Part shown: positions 1 through 9,268 of the stretch, piece by piece
Layout of the letters: the number at the start of each line of letters is the position of its first letter
Position numbering within the stretch: the first letter of the stretch is position 1
Assembly: GCA_003486945.1 (NCBI GenBank)
Contig: DNFL01000030.1
Location: 1-10,256, forward strand
Direction of reading: 5' to 3'
Length of the DNA stretch: 10,256 bases
Source: Hyphomonas sp.
GTDB lineage: Bacteria > Pseudomonadota > Alphaproteobacteria > Caulobacterales > Hyphomonadaceae
Translations under genes and position numbers: made by a program
Notes under the pieces: model-generated
What the model saw: the letters and a program-made list of their open reading frames with translations, nothing else
Database searches by the model: none
Told to the model about the DNA's origin: nothing

Positions 1-311
1 GCGTAAAGTTGGTCGAAGGCCGCTTCGGCGCCGAGAATATCGCGCGCGCGTCCGTTCGAAGCGATCGTGCCCAGGAATTTGGAAAACAGGGCCGAGTATC
101 CGGCCTTGGCTGCCACCGCGCCGAGCGCGCCTACTTTTTCTTCCCGCGTGAAGGCCGGCGAGTCCAGCAACTTGCCGAGATCGACCGAGCTGCGGACCAG
201 CGCCACGAATGCCTTGAAATCCTTGTGAACATCGGCGAGCGCGCCTTTGTCCTGCGCCAGTTCGAACAGCGCGCTGGCATAGCGCTGGGCTGCTTCACTC
301 GTCTGCGTCAC
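1..311 (-). CDS. atpH: F1Fo ATP synthase subunit delta (partial, C-terminus beyond left edge)
   Basis: This is the delta subunit of the F1Fo ATP synthase, part of the peripheral stalk that links the F1 catalytic head to the membrane Fo sector. About 103 residues are present. The N-terminus contains AAQRYASALFELAQDKGAL, the typical OSCP/delta opening helix, followed by the conserved segment reading LLDSPAFTREEKVGAL and then FLGTIASNGRARDI, all family hallmarks. The missing C-terminal part and probably the rest of the atp operon (atpAGDC) lie to the left of the window. The start is uncertain: no ATG is available. I used GTG at 311; a TTG five codons upstream, at 326, is in frame and would give a slightly longer N-terminus (PASSV). 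Neither has a strong Shine-Dalgarno sequence. The gene lies downstream of priA on the same strand, an arrangement I recall from other alphaproteobacteria. Confidence 0.95.
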   Translation of the reverse strand, partial: MTQTSEAAQRYASALFELAQDKGALADVHKDFKAFVALVRSSVDLGKLLDSPAFTREEKVGALGAVAAKAGYSALFSKFLGTIASNGRARDILGAEAAFDQLY

Positions 312-422
312 GCTCGATGCCGGCAAGGTCTCTATCCGTCGCGCTAGAAGGGGCGGAAATGCCCCGGAATAACTGGGTTACGGGCAATCGCGTATGGTGC
401 GTGCCCGTGAAACTGAGCGGCG

Positions 423-449
423 CTTATCATCAGAAAACAACACTGACAA
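423..449 (-). promoter_or_regulatory. possible promoter of the atp operon
   Basis: In the 190-bp gap between the priA stop codon and atpH, the minus strand reads TTGTCA (449-444), which matches the -35 consensus at five of six bases. Then come 15 bases and GATAAG (428-423), a four-of-six match to the -10 consensus. The spacer is shorter than the usual 17, so this is a weak call. It is A/T-richer than its surroundings and sits about 110 bases upstream of the atpH start, where an operon promoter would be expected. Confidence 0.3.
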
Positions 450-453
450 CATG

Positions 454-476
454 GCCGCAGCGCGCGGCAGTGCGGC
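454..476 (-). terminator. weak hairpin after priA, possible terminator
   Basis: About 40 bases after the priA stop codon the minus strand can form a 6-bp stem, GCCGCA (476-471) with TGCGGC (459-454), around an 11-base loop. There is no immediate U-run; the nearest T-rich stretch is about 14 bases further on. It could attenuate read-through from priA into atpH, but a GC-rich 6-bp stem is not rare at this base composition. Confidence 0.2.
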
Positions 477-516
477 GAAATGGCAAACAGTGCGCCACGG
501 CCGGATTCCCCTGCAA

Positions 517-2685
517 TTACAGGAAGGAATAGGGATCGATATCCACTGAAATCCGCACTTGCGAGGGCACCTTCAGACGTCCCATCCACACGGTCATGTA
601 GGCCGAAAGGTCGACCGTTCGCGGGGTTTTGACAAGGAATCGCCTGCGGTGACGCCCCCGTATCACGGATAGCGGCGCCGGCGCTGGCCCGTAAAGCTCG
701 ATTTCATCCCCGTTAGGTGCCGCTGCAGCCACCTGCAGCGCTGCCGCATCCGCCAGTTCAGCGGAGGGTGCAGACAAGACAACGGCCGCCAGTCTCCCGA
801 ATGGCGGCAAGCCCAGCTCAGCCCGGACTTCGCGTTCTACAGCGAGATAACCGTCCCGGTCATTCGCCGCGAGCGCCTGCATGGCCGGATTGTCCGGGTC
901 GTAAGTTTGCACATAGGCCCGCCCCGGCCGCTCGGCGCGGCCGGCCCGGCCCGCCACCTGGCTCAGAAGCTGGTAGGTGCGCTCGCCTGCCCTGAGGTCC
1001 CCGCCTTTCAGGCCGCTATCGGCATCAACGACCCCAACCAGTGTCAGATTGGGAAAATTATGCCCTTTGGCGACAATCTGCGTGCCGATCAGAACGTCAA
1101 TCTCGCCGCCGGCCATCCGGTCGATCAGGCTACGCGTGGCATCGCCGCCTTGCGCGGTATCGGATGAGAAAATCTCGATCCGTGCGCTCGGCAACAGGAT
1201 CCGGACTTCTTCAGCCACGCGCTCCACCCCAGGCCCGACGCCCATCAGCGAATCCGCGGCGCCGCATTTGGGGCAATGGGCCGGCTTGGGAATAGAATAG
1301 CCCGTCAGGTGGCACACCAATCGCCCGGAGTAGCGGTGCTCCGTCAACCATGTCTCTGTGCCGGGAGATTTCATCCGCTCGCCGCAAGCCTTGCAGATCA
1401 CCAGCGGCGCATAGCCCCGCCGGTTCAGGAAAAGCAGGGACTGCTCTCCGGCGGCCAGCGTCTCCGCCATTGCGTGTTCAAGTACCGGCGACAGCCACTT
1501 GCCTCGCGCAGGCGGCGCTTTCTTCAGGTCAACCAGCTCGATCTCCGGCAACCGCGCTGCGCCAGGCCGCGCTGCCAGCCGAAGCCGCTCGTATCGCCCG
1601 GCTTCAGCGTTTACGACCGTCTCCAGCGCCGGCGTCGCCGAAGCGAGGATCACCACCCCCTCCTCCAGTTTCGCCCGCATCACGGCCAGGTCACGGGCAT
1701 GATACGTCACCCCGTCTTCCTGCTTGAAGCTGCCATCATGCTCTTCATCCACGATGACGAGCTTCAGCTTGCGGAACGGCAGGAACAGGGCCGAACGCGC
1801 GCCGATCACGATCCGCGCGCGGCCGTGCATAGTCTCGCGCATCGTCCGGCGGCGATCCTTGGGCGTCATTCCGGAATGCCAGGGCGCTGGCGCCGTCCCG
1901 AACCGCTCCTCGAACCGCGACAGGATGGCCTGCGTCAGCGCGATCTCCGGCAACAGCACCAGCACCTGAGCCTGCGGGTCGCTACGCAGCGTCTCCGCGA
2001 TGGCCTCGAAGTACACTTCCGTCTTGCCAGACCCCGTCACACCATCGAGCAGGTAGGAGGCATAGCTGCCGCGCCGGATACCTTCCCGCAGCGACTCCGC
2101 TGCCGAAGCCTGTTCCGATGTCAGCGCAGCGCCGGGCAAATCCGGATCAGGCGCAGGAAATGGTAGGTCTGTTTCGACTTCAAAAGTCTCCAGCGCGCCT
2201 GCGTCCACGAGACCTTTGATCACGCTGGACGTCACGCCCGCAGCGGCGGCCAGTTCTGCAGAAGCTGCCGGACCAAGGTCCCGGGCAACTTCCAGCACTT
2301 TCTGCCGCGACGGCGTCATCCGCGAAGGCATAGCGCCGGTCGCCCGATAGAACACTTCGACCGGTGAGGGGTCCAGCGCATCCCGTGCGCGCAGCGCCAT
2401 CGACAGAACTTGCCCGGGATGGCTGACAGTATAGCGCCCGACCCATGCCAGGAACTCCCGCATCTGCGGCGTCATCGGCGGTACATCGTAAACAAAGGAG
2501 ACCGGCTTCAGTTTCCGCCCTGTGCCAGCCTCATCCCCAAGCACTTCGACCACCATTCCGAAGCGGTCATATGGCCCTACTGGCGCGTGAACGTAGCTGC
2601 CGGGCTCCAGTGTCATGCCTTCGGGCACCGTATAATCGAACGGTTCCGGCAGCGGCAAAGTGAAGAGAATCCGGGCGACAGGCAT
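517..2685 (-). CDS. priA: primosomal protein N' (replication-restart DNA helicase PriA)
   Basis: PriA is a superfamily 2 3'-5' DNA helicase that recognises stalled or collapsed forks and reloads the replicative helicase. The 722-residue length is normal. An N-terminal DNA-binding domain (about residues 1-100) leads to the helicase core: Walker A GVTGSGKT at 215-222, Walker B DEEH at 313-316, SATP near 349-352 and GTQIVAKGHNFPNL near 534-547, then QVAGRAGRA. The C-terminus ends in DPYSFL, as usual for the family. The inserted zinc-binding region (431-474) keeps only five of the eight canonical cysteines (C431, C434, C458, C471, C474); the expected positions 440, 443 and 461 are Ser, Thr and Thr. 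The ATG at 2685 fits the conserved N-terminus; only a weak AGGG precedes it. The gene is divergent from the AAA+/VWA operon across 77 bp and is followed on the same strand by atpH. Confidence 0.97.
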   Translation of the reverse strand: MPVARILFTLPLPEPFDYTVPEGMTLEPGSYVHAPVGPYDRFGMVVEVLGDEAGTGRKLKPVSFVYDVPPMTPQMREFLAWVGRYTVSHPGQVLSMALRARDALDPSPVEVFYRATGAMPSRMTPSRQKVLEVARDLGPAASAELAAAAGVTSSVIKGLVDAGALETFEVETDLPFPAPDPDLPGAALTSEQASAAESLREGIRRGSYASYLLDGVTGSGKTEVYFEAIAETLRSDPQAQVLVLLPEIALTQAILSRFEERFGTAPAPWHSGMTPKDRRRTMRETMHGRARIVIGARSALFLPFRKLKLVIVDEEHDGSFKQEDGVTYHARDLAVMRAKLEEGVVILASATPALETVVNAEAGRYERLRLAARPGAARLPEIELVDLKKAPPARGKWLSPVLEHAMAETLAAGEQSLLFLNRRGYAPLVICKACGERMKSPGTETWLTEHRYSGRLVCHLTGYSIPKPAHCPKCGAADSLMGVGPGVERVAEEVRILLPSARIEIFSSDTAQGGDATRSLIDRMAGGEIDVLIGTQIVAKGHNFPNLTLVGVVDADSGLKGGDLRAGERTYQLLSQVAGRAGRAERPGRAYVQTYDPDNPAMQALAANDRDGYLAVEREVRAELGLPPFGRLAAVVLSAPSAELADAAALQVAAAAPNGDEIELYGPAPAPLSVIRGRHRRRFLVKTPRTVDLSAYMTVWMGRLKVPSQVRISVDIDPYSFL

Positions 2686-2762
2686 AACCCTGCCGTCCTA
2701 GCCCCGCCCTTTCGCGGCGTCACGCCTTGCCCTTCAGCTACGTGCCGCCTACCCCTCGGCAT

Positions 2763-3755
2763 ATGACTAAAGACAAGAAGACCGGCTACGAGCCGCTGAC
2801 CTCGATTGAGGCGATCACCGCAGGGCTTGGCGAGGTGGGATACATTTCCACAGCGCAGATTTCGACCGCCGTTTTCCTGGCCCACGGCCTGCGCAAGCCG
2901 ATCTTGATCGAAGGCCCCGCCGGCGTCGGCAAGACCGATCTTGCCGCCTCGCTCGGCCGCTGGCTCGACCTGCCGCTGATCCGCTTGCAATGCTATGAAG
3001 GCCTCGACGAGGGCAAGGCGCTGTACGAGTGGAAGTACGGCAAGCAGCTTCTCTACACCCAGATCCTGAAAGAGAAGCTCAACGAACTCCTCGGCGGCGC
3101 CGACACGCTTGCCAAATCGCTGGAGAAACTCTCCGGATTCGAGGACCTGTTCTTCTCGCCGCAATTCCTGGAGGCGCGCCCTCTGCTCAACGCCATGCAG
3201 CAGAAGCAGGGCTCCGTCCTGTTGATCGACGAGATCGACAAGTCGGACGAAGCCTTCGAGGCCTTCCTCCTGGAAGTGCTGTCAGATTATCAGGTAACCG
3301 TCCCCGAGATCGGCACGATCCGCGCCAACGTTCCGCCCATCGTAATCCTGACATCCAACAATGTCCGCGAACTTGGCGACGCGCTGAAGCGTCGCTGCCT
3401 GCACCTGCATATCGGCTTCCCGGACCATGAGCGGGAACAACGTATTGTCCGTGCACGGGTCGATGGCATTTCCGACAGTCTGCTGGGCCAGCTTGTCCGC
3501 TTCGTCCAATCGGTGCGCGAGACCGACATCAAGAAACGCCCGTCGATTGCCGAAACCGTCGACTGGGCCCGCACACTGATCCTGTTGCACGCCACCTCGC
3601 TCGAGGAAGATTTCGTGCGCGACACGCTCAACGTGCTCCTCAAGCACGAGAGCGACATTGCCGCGATCTCGCCGTCCATCCCGAAAATGGTGCGCGAAGC
3701 CACCGGCCCCGATGCACGCGGACGGCTCGCCTCGGGATATCCCGACCACAATTAG
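2763..3755 (+). CDS. MoxR-family AAA+ ATPase (CoxD-like)
   Basis: This cytoplasmic AAA+ ATPase of the MoxR group has 330 residues. MoxR ATPases act with VWA-domain partners as chaperones for cofactor insertion or complex maturation. Walker A is GPAGVGKT at 51-58, Walker B is LLIDEID at 153-159, sensor 1 is TSNN at 197-200, and an arginine pair (210-211, in KRRC) lies where the arginine finger is expected. The closest recognisable type is CoxD, the ATPase used in maturing CO dehydrogenase. The next gene, 6 bp downstream, is its usual CoxE-like partner, so the two should be co-transcribed. I chose ATG at 2763; a TTG at 2727 is in frame but codes for an unconserved proline-rich stretch. No Shine-Dalgarno precedes the ATG, so translation may be leaderless or weakly initiated. 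The biological substrate is unknown. Confidence 0.92.
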   Translation: MTKDKKTGYEPLTSIEAITAGLGEVGYISTAQISTAVFLAHGLRKPILIEGPAGVGKTDLAASLGRWLDLPLIRLQCYEGLDEGKALYEWKYGKQLLYTQILKEKLNELLGGADTLAKSLEKLSGFEDLFFSPQFLEARPLLNAMQQKQGSVLLIDEIDKSDEAFEAFLLEVLSDYQVTVPEIGTIRANVPPIVILTSNNVRELGDALKRRCLHLHIGFPDHEREQRIVRARVDGISDSLLGQLVRFVQSVRETDIKKRPSIAETVDWARTLILLHATSLEEDFVRDTLNVLLKHESDIAAISPSIPKMVREATGPDARGRLASGYPDHN

Positions 3756-3761
3756 GATCCG

Positions 3762-5111
3762 ATGGAAAAGCAGATCTCCAACTTCATCCGGGCACTGAGA
3801 TCCGCCGAAGTGCGCGTCTCGACCGGTGAGGCGCTGGACGCGGCGCGCGCCGTCGCGATGATCGGCTATGGCGACCGCCCGCTGCTCAAGGATTCGCTTG
3901 CCTGTGTGCTTGCAAAATCCGAATCCGAAAAAGAAATACACGACCGCCTGTTCGACCTTTACTTCTCCAGCGCTCCCGCACGCGCGTCCTCCGCACAGGA
4001 CAGCTCCGAAAACCGCAATGACGGCCCCTCGGAGGAACCTGCTGATGCGGCCGAGCGCCTTTCCCAACTTACCGAAGAAGGCAACGAACAGGCCCTTGCC
4101 TCTGCCATCGAGCGCGCCGCCGAAGCCTCCGGACTCAACGACATTCGCTTTTCCACCCAGGTCGCCTATTTCTCGCAAGCCATGCTCCGCGCCATGGGCG
4201 GCGAAGCTTTGCAGGCCCGCCTGCTCGAAGCCCTGCAGGGGCGCACGCCAGAGGCTGATTCCGAAGCCCAGCGCCTGATCGATGTACGCCGTACCCTGAC
4301 AATGGCCGCCCGCGAGCGCGCCGAACGCGCTTTCGACATTTTTGGCGCCGCCGAAACCGAACGCTTCCGCGACGACTACGCCGCAACAAAGCGTCTCTCC
4401 GCCATCGAAGCGAGCGACATGGCGCGGATGAAACTCCTCATCGCTAAGGTCGCCAAACGCCTCGCCGTTAAACACTCTCGCCGCCGAAAACGTACGCAGC
4501 GCGGCATCCTCGACGTGCGCCGCACCATGCGCGCCAATGCCGGCCTTGACGGCATCCCCTTCAACGTCATCTGGCGCCAGAAGAAAAAGGACCGCCCGAA
4601 AATCCTCGTCCTTTGCGACGTTTCGGGCTCCGTCGCGCTCTATGTCCGCTTCCTCTTGTTGCTTCTCTTTTCTATGAAGGAAGTCATCCCGGACCTGCAC
4701 GCCTTCGCCTTTTCCTATCGCCTGAAAAGTGTCGACGACATTCTTGAAGGCCACGAATTCGACAAGGCAATGAAGACAATCCTGCGCGAAATTGGCCTCG
4801 GGTCCACTAGCTACGGCCAGGCCTTTTCCGACTTCAAGATGGATCATGAATCCAAGATCGACCGGCGCTCGACCATCATCATCCTCGGCGACGGCCGCTC
4901 AAACTATGGCGATCCGCGCCTCGACCTTTTCCGCGACTTTGCCGGCCGCGCCAAACGCATCATCTGGCTGAACCCCGAAGGCCGCGCCCTCTGGGGCACA
5001 GGCGACAGCGTCATCCCGCGCTACGCGCCTTTCTGCGCACAGATGAGTCACGTCGCAACGCTGAAAGACCTCGAGCGCGCCATCGACGAAGTGCTGACCG
5101 CCTACGACTGA
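3762..5111 (+). CDS. VWA domain protein, CoxE-like
   Basis: This 449-residue protein has a C-terminal von Willebrand factor A domain of the CoxE family. The metal-ion-dependent adhesion site is complete: DVSGS at 286-290 (Asp286, Ser288, Ser290), Thr349 in GSTSYG, and Asp377 in LGDGRSN. A CoxE-type basic lead-in (RGILDVRRTMRANAGLDG at 247-264) precedes the VWA fold. The N-terminal half is helical, with an acidic, Ser-rich linker around residues 70-100 that is probably disordered. There is no signal peptide, so a cytoplasmic location is expected. In characterised systems CoxE-like VWA proteins work with the MoxR ATPase encoded just upstream. The start codon has a good Shine-Dalgarno (TAGGA) that overlaps the stop codon of the ATPase gene, consistent with translational coupling. 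The stop codon lies 3 bp from the convergent ccrM stop. Confidence 0.92.
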   Translation: MEKQISNFIRALRSAEVRVSTGEALDAARAVAMIGYGDRPLLKDSLACVLAKSESEKEIHDRLFDLYFSSAPARASSAQDSSENRNDGPSEEPADAAERLSQLTEEGNEQALASAIERAAEASGLNDIRFSTQVAYFSQAMLRAMGGEALQARLLEALQGRTPEADSEAQRLIDVRRTLTMAARERAERAFDIFGAAETERFRDDYAATKRLSAIEASDMARMKLLIAKVAKRLAVKHSRRRKRTQRGILDVRRTMRANAGLDGIPFNVIWRQKKKDRPKILVLCDVSGSVALYVRFLLLLLFSMKEVIPDLHAFAFSYRLKSVDDILEGHEFDKAMKTILREIGLGSTSYGQAFSDFKMDHESKIDRRSTIIILGDGRSNYGDPRLDLFRDFAGRAKRIIWLNPEGRALWGTGDSVIPRYAPFCAQMSHVATLKDLERAIDEVLTAYD

Positions 5112-5114
5112 CGC

Positions 5115-6263
<1,149 letters not shown>

Positions 6264-6323
6264 GGAAACCCTGCCGAAAGGTTACTGCGCCCGCTTGCAT
6301 CAGGGCTGTGCGCGCCGCTAAGT

Positions 6324-6348
6324 CTGCCCTTATGAAAAGTTAAGGCAG
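6324..6348. repeat. inverted repeat in front of the phosphate transporter gene
   Basis: The arm CTGCC-C-TTA (6324-6332) pairs with TAAGGCAG (6341-6348), leaving one bulged C and a short A-rich loop (TGAAAAGT). It ends 14 bases before the start codon of the transporter gene. It could be a regulator's operator or an mRNA leader hairpin that hides the AGG lying in the right arm. It does not match a PhoB box, and I cannot assign a regulator. Confidence 0.4.
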
Positions 6349-6362
6349 CGCCCCGGCACAGC

Positions 6363-7991
6363 ATGATGCTCACCCTGGAACTTCTCGGCGGTATAGGCCT
6401 GTTCCTGCTCGGCATGTCGATGCTCACAGACGGGCTGAAGCTTGCCGCCGGCGACGGACTGCGCGCCATCCTTCGCCGCTGGACACGCACCCCGCTGCGC
6501 GGGCTTGCCTCCGGCGCGCTCGTCACCGGCCTGGTGCAATCCTCCAGCGCCGTCACCGTCGCCATCATCGGCTTCGTCAATGCCGGCCTGCTGACGCTAA
6601 GCCACGCTGTCTGGGTCATCTTCGGCGCCAACATCGGCACCACCATGACCGCCTGGCTCGTAGCTCTCGTGGGCTTGAAACTCGACATCGGCGCCTTCGC
6701 CCTGCCGATCACCGGCGCCGGCGTCCTGCTCCGCCTGTTCGCAGCGAAGCGCCCGCGCCTTTCGGGTGCCGGGACGGCGCTCGCCGGCTTCGGCCTGTTC
6801 TTCCTCGGCATCGCAACGCTGAAAGGCTCGTTCGAAACCCTGTTGCCGCTGATCAGCGAGCGCGGCCTGATCGCCTCCGGCTTCCTTGCTCCGTTCGCCT
6901 TCCTCATTGCGGGCATCGTGCTCTCCACCCTCGCGCAATCCTCCAGCGCCGCGATCGCGCTCATCCTCACCGCCACCGCCAGTGGCGGCCTGCCGCTCGA
7001 GCTTGCCGCTGCCGGCATCATCGGCGCGAATGTCGGCACGTCGACCACCGCCGCCTTCGCGTCAATCGGGGCCACACCGGCAGCCCGGCGCGTTGCCACC
7101 GCTCACATCGTGTTCAACCTGTTTGCAGGCATTATCGCTTTCTTGCTCCTCTACCCCCTCGTTGCCGCCAGCCACGAACTGGCCGACGCGTTGCTTGCCG
7201 ACAGCAAGGACGAGCCTCTCACGCTCGCAGTCTTCAATACGCTGCTCAACTGTCTGGGCGTCGTGCTCATTTGGCCGCTTTCCGGACGCCTCCTCAAATG
7301 GCTGCAAGGCCTCTACGCCAGCGATGATGAACGCGTCGGACGCCCGCAGCATCTGGATCCGACACTCGCAGCCATCCCGTCACTCGCGCTGCGCGGTCTC
7401 GTGCTCGAGATCGAGCGCATGATGCAGATCGCTTTCCTGCGTGCCGGCAGCCGCGTGTCGTCACCGCCCGGCCAGATCACCAACGGCAACGGCGACAGCG
7501 GCATCCTCGCGCTCGGCCAGGCGATCCGCGATTTCATCTCGGATCTCAGCCGCCAGCCGCTGCCTGCCGAAGTCGTCACCGCCCTGCCAGACCTGATCCG
7601 CTCCATCCAGCATGTCGAGGAAGCCCTCACCGACAGCGCCGTGCTGCAGCATCCGCCCTTTCCGCCCGCTGCCCTCATCACCGGCAGCGACTGGGACCGC
7701 CTGCGCGCCGGCGTTCTCGCCGCGCTGGTCACCAAGTCGGGCGATCCCAATGCCTTCAAGTGCGAGTTCGATGAGGAAACCCGGGAAGTCGACGATGCCT
7801 ATGAAGCGATCAAGAAAAACCTCCTCACTTTCGCCGCATCCGGCAAAACAAATGTCGAGCCGATGGAAGCCGCGCTCCTGCGCGCCCGGCACATGCGCCG
7901 TGTCGCCGAAGCTGCCCTCAAGGCCGAACGCCGCCTGCAGCCCTGGGCCCATATCGCCCGCGATGTCGTTACGCCCGGCGAGCCTGCCTAG
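6363..7991 (+). CDS. Na+/phosphate cotransporter family protein (NptA/YjbB-like)
   Basis: This is an inner-membrane transporter of the Na/Pi-cotransporter family (PF02690 type), expected to move inorganic phosphate. It is 542 residues long. The two inverted-topology repeats are plain: QSSSA at 59-63 and 192-196, each followed by a GAN-IGTT/VGTS element at 88-94 and 221-227. These paired QSSS and GANxGT signatures form the substrate pathway. Hydrophobic helices fill roughly residues 1-310. The C-terminal part, about 340-535, is soluble and helical and resembles the PhoU-like domain common in bacterial members. Start: tandem ATGs at 6363 and 6366, with no clear Shine-Dalgarno at normal spacing. 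It is divergent from ccrM, and its stop codon overlaps that of the radical SAM gene within one CTAG. Whether it imports or exports phosphate cannot be told from sequence. Confidence 0.93.
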   Translation: MMLTLELLGGIGLFLLGMSMLTDGLKLAAGDGLRAILRRWTRTPLRGLASGALVTGLVQSSSAVTVAIIGFVNAGLLTLSHAVWVIFGANIGTTMTAWLVALVGLKLDIGAFALPITGAGVLLRLFAAKRPRLSGAGTALAGFGLFFLGIATLKGSFETLLPLISERGLIASGFLAPFAFLIAGIVLSTLAQSSSAAIALILTATASGGLPLELAAAGIIGANVGTSTTAAFASIGATPAARRVATAHIVFNLFAGIIAFLLLYPLVAASHELADALLADSKDEPLTLAVFNTLLNCLGVVLIWPLSGRLLKWLQGLYASDDERVGRPQHLDPTLAAIPSLALRGLVLEIERMMQIAFLRAGSRVSSPPGQITNGNGDSGILALGQAIRDFISDLSRQPLPAEVVTALPDLIRSIQHVEEALTDSAVLQHPPFPPAALITGSDWDRLRAGVLAALVTKSGDPNAFKCEFDEETREVDDAYEAIKKNLLTFAASGKTNVEPMEAALLRARHMRRVAEAALKAERRLQPWAHIARDVVTPGEPA

Positions 7992-9121
7992 AACTTGAAG
8001 AGCAACTGCCCGTCCGGTGTCACCAGCGGCCGAAAAAGATCCGTACGCAGATCAGGCCTCGGCGCGTTCAGGCCGTAGCGCGCCGAGGCCTTGTGGAAAC
8101 GCTGGTTGATCAGGTCCGCCACCGGCCCGCGCCCACGCCCCCGGTCGAACCAGCGTGGATCATAATCCAGCCCGCCGCGCGTCTCCCGGATCAGGTTGAT
8201 CACCCGCGCCGCCCGGTCCGGCACATGCTGCACCAGCCATTCGTGGAACAGGTCCTTGATCTCCAGCGGCAGCCTCAGGATCACATATCCCGCCCCCGTC
8301 GCGCCATTCGCCGCCGCCGCTTCCAGCAGCGCCTCGATCTCGTGATCATTCAGCCCGGGAATGACCGGCGCGGTCATCACCGCCACCGGAATGCCCGCCT
8401 CCGACAGCGCCTTCACCGTTTCCAGCCGCCGCTCAGGTGTCGCCGCGCGCGGCTCCATCTTGCGCGCCAGTTTCCGGTCCAGCGTCGTGATCGACAGCCC
8501 CACCCGCGTCAGCCCCTTCGCCGCCATCGGCGCCAGGATGTCGATATCACGCTGCACCAGCGCCGACTTGGTCAGTACCGTCACCGGATGATTGTGCGCC
8601 GCCAGCATCTCCAGCACCTGCCGGGTCAGCTTCTGCTCCCGCTCCACCGGCTGGTAGGCGTCCGTATTCATGCCCAGCGCAATCGGCCGCGCCACATATC
8701 CCGGCCGCGACAGTTCCTGCATCAGCAGTTCCGGCGCATTCAGCTTGCGGAAAATCCGGCTCTCGAAATCCAGCCCCGCTGACAGCCCCGACCAGGCATG
8801 CGTCGGGCGCGCGAAACAATAGATGCAGCCATGCTCACACCCACGATACGGGTTCACCGTCCGGTCAAAGTTGATGTCCGGCGAATTGTTGAAGGTGATG
8901 ATCGTTTTCGCCGTTTCATCCAGCAGTTCGGTCTCCAACCGCGGTATCTCGTCCTCGATCGTGTCCCAGCCATCATCAAAGGCATCGCGCGTATGGCGCT
9001 CATACCGCCCCGTCTGGTTCGACACGGCGCCGCGCCCCCGGTGCGCGAAACGCTCCGACACGTCTCGCGCCTCGAGAAGGGTCACGCGGCCTGATTTCTT
9101 CAGCTTCTGTCCTGTCCTCAT
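7988..9121 (-). CDS. PA0069-family radical SAM protein
   Basis: This 377-residue cytoplasmic radical S-adenosylmethionine protein belongs to the PA0069 family, whose substrate I do not know. The [4Fe-4S] cluster motif CX3CX2C is intact at Cys95, Cys99 and Cys102 in NPYRGCEHGCIYCFARPTHAW. A conserved RGRGAVSN lies before it (28-35). After it come SAGLDFESRIF and RPIALGMNTDAYQPVE (145-160), the family hallmark that contacts AdoMet, and MTAPVIPGLNDHEIE in the second half of the barrel. The start is ambiguous: I used ATG at 9121, which has no Shine-Dalgarno. A GTG at 9061 is preceded by GAGG at good spacing and would begin closer to the conserved region. The frame stays open far upstream to 9853, but that part is antisense to the lipoprotein gene and unlike the family. 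It is convergent with the phosphate transporter gene. Confidence 0.93.
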   Translation of the reverse strand: MRTGQKLKKSGRVTLLEARDVSERFAHRGRGAVSNQTGRYERHTRDAFDDGWDTIEDEIPRLETELLDETAKTIITFNNSPDINFDRTVNPYRGCEHGCIYCFARPTHAWSGLSAGLDFESRIFRKLNAPELLMQELSRPGYVARPIALGMNTDAYQPVEREQKLTRQVLEMLAAHNHPVTVLTKSALVQRDIDILAPMAAKGLTRVGLSITTLDRKLARKMEPRAATPERRLETVKALSEAGIPVAVMTAPVIPGLNDHEIEALLEAAAANGATGAGYVILRLPLEIKDLFHEWLVQHVPDRAARVINLIRETRGGLDYDPRWFDRGRGRGPVADLINQRFHKASARYGLNAPRPDLRTDLFRPLVTPDGQLLFKF

Positions 9122-9251
9122 GGCGTGAGAGAGCCACAGCAAAAAGAACAAAGCAAGAACTTTGAAGTCTGTTTCTGGGGAAATCGCCTCTGCAGCTGGG
9201 CCATTGATTTGCCGGAAATGGCTGCGACTGTGCTCTTCGCCCGTCAGGGGC

Positions 9252-9257
9252 AGGAGG
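9252..9257 (+). promoter_or_regulatory. ribosome binding site that sets the lipoprotein start
   Basis: A perfect AGGAGG precedes the ATG at 9269 by 11 bases. It decides the start of the lipoprotein gene, because the reading frame is open further upstream, to 9125, where no such site exists and where the signal peptide would be buried inside the protein. Confidence 0.7.
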
Positions 9258-9268
9258 ATACGAACCCG

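Noticed and set aside
344..589. Small minus-strand frame overlapping the end of priA and the gap before atpH.
   Set aside because: Much of it overlaps the conserved priA C-terminus in another frame, and it has no ribosome binding site or recognisable sequence.
1276..2166. Plus-strand open frame of 296 codons inside priA.
   Set aside because: It is Arg/His/Gln-rich, the usual shadow of a GC-rich gene on the other strand, and shows no domain.
3282..4847. Long minus-strand open frame of 521 codons across the AAA+ and VWA genes.
   Set aside because: It is antisense to two genes with complete catalytic motifs, shows no recognisable domain, and its Gly/Ala/Phe-rich composition is what the complement of GC-rich coding sequence gives.
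9125..9268. Upstream extension of the lipoprotein frame by 48 codons.
   Set aside because: It would bury the signal peptide and lipobox inside the protein and has no ribosome binding site; the AGGAGG before 9269 fixes the start.
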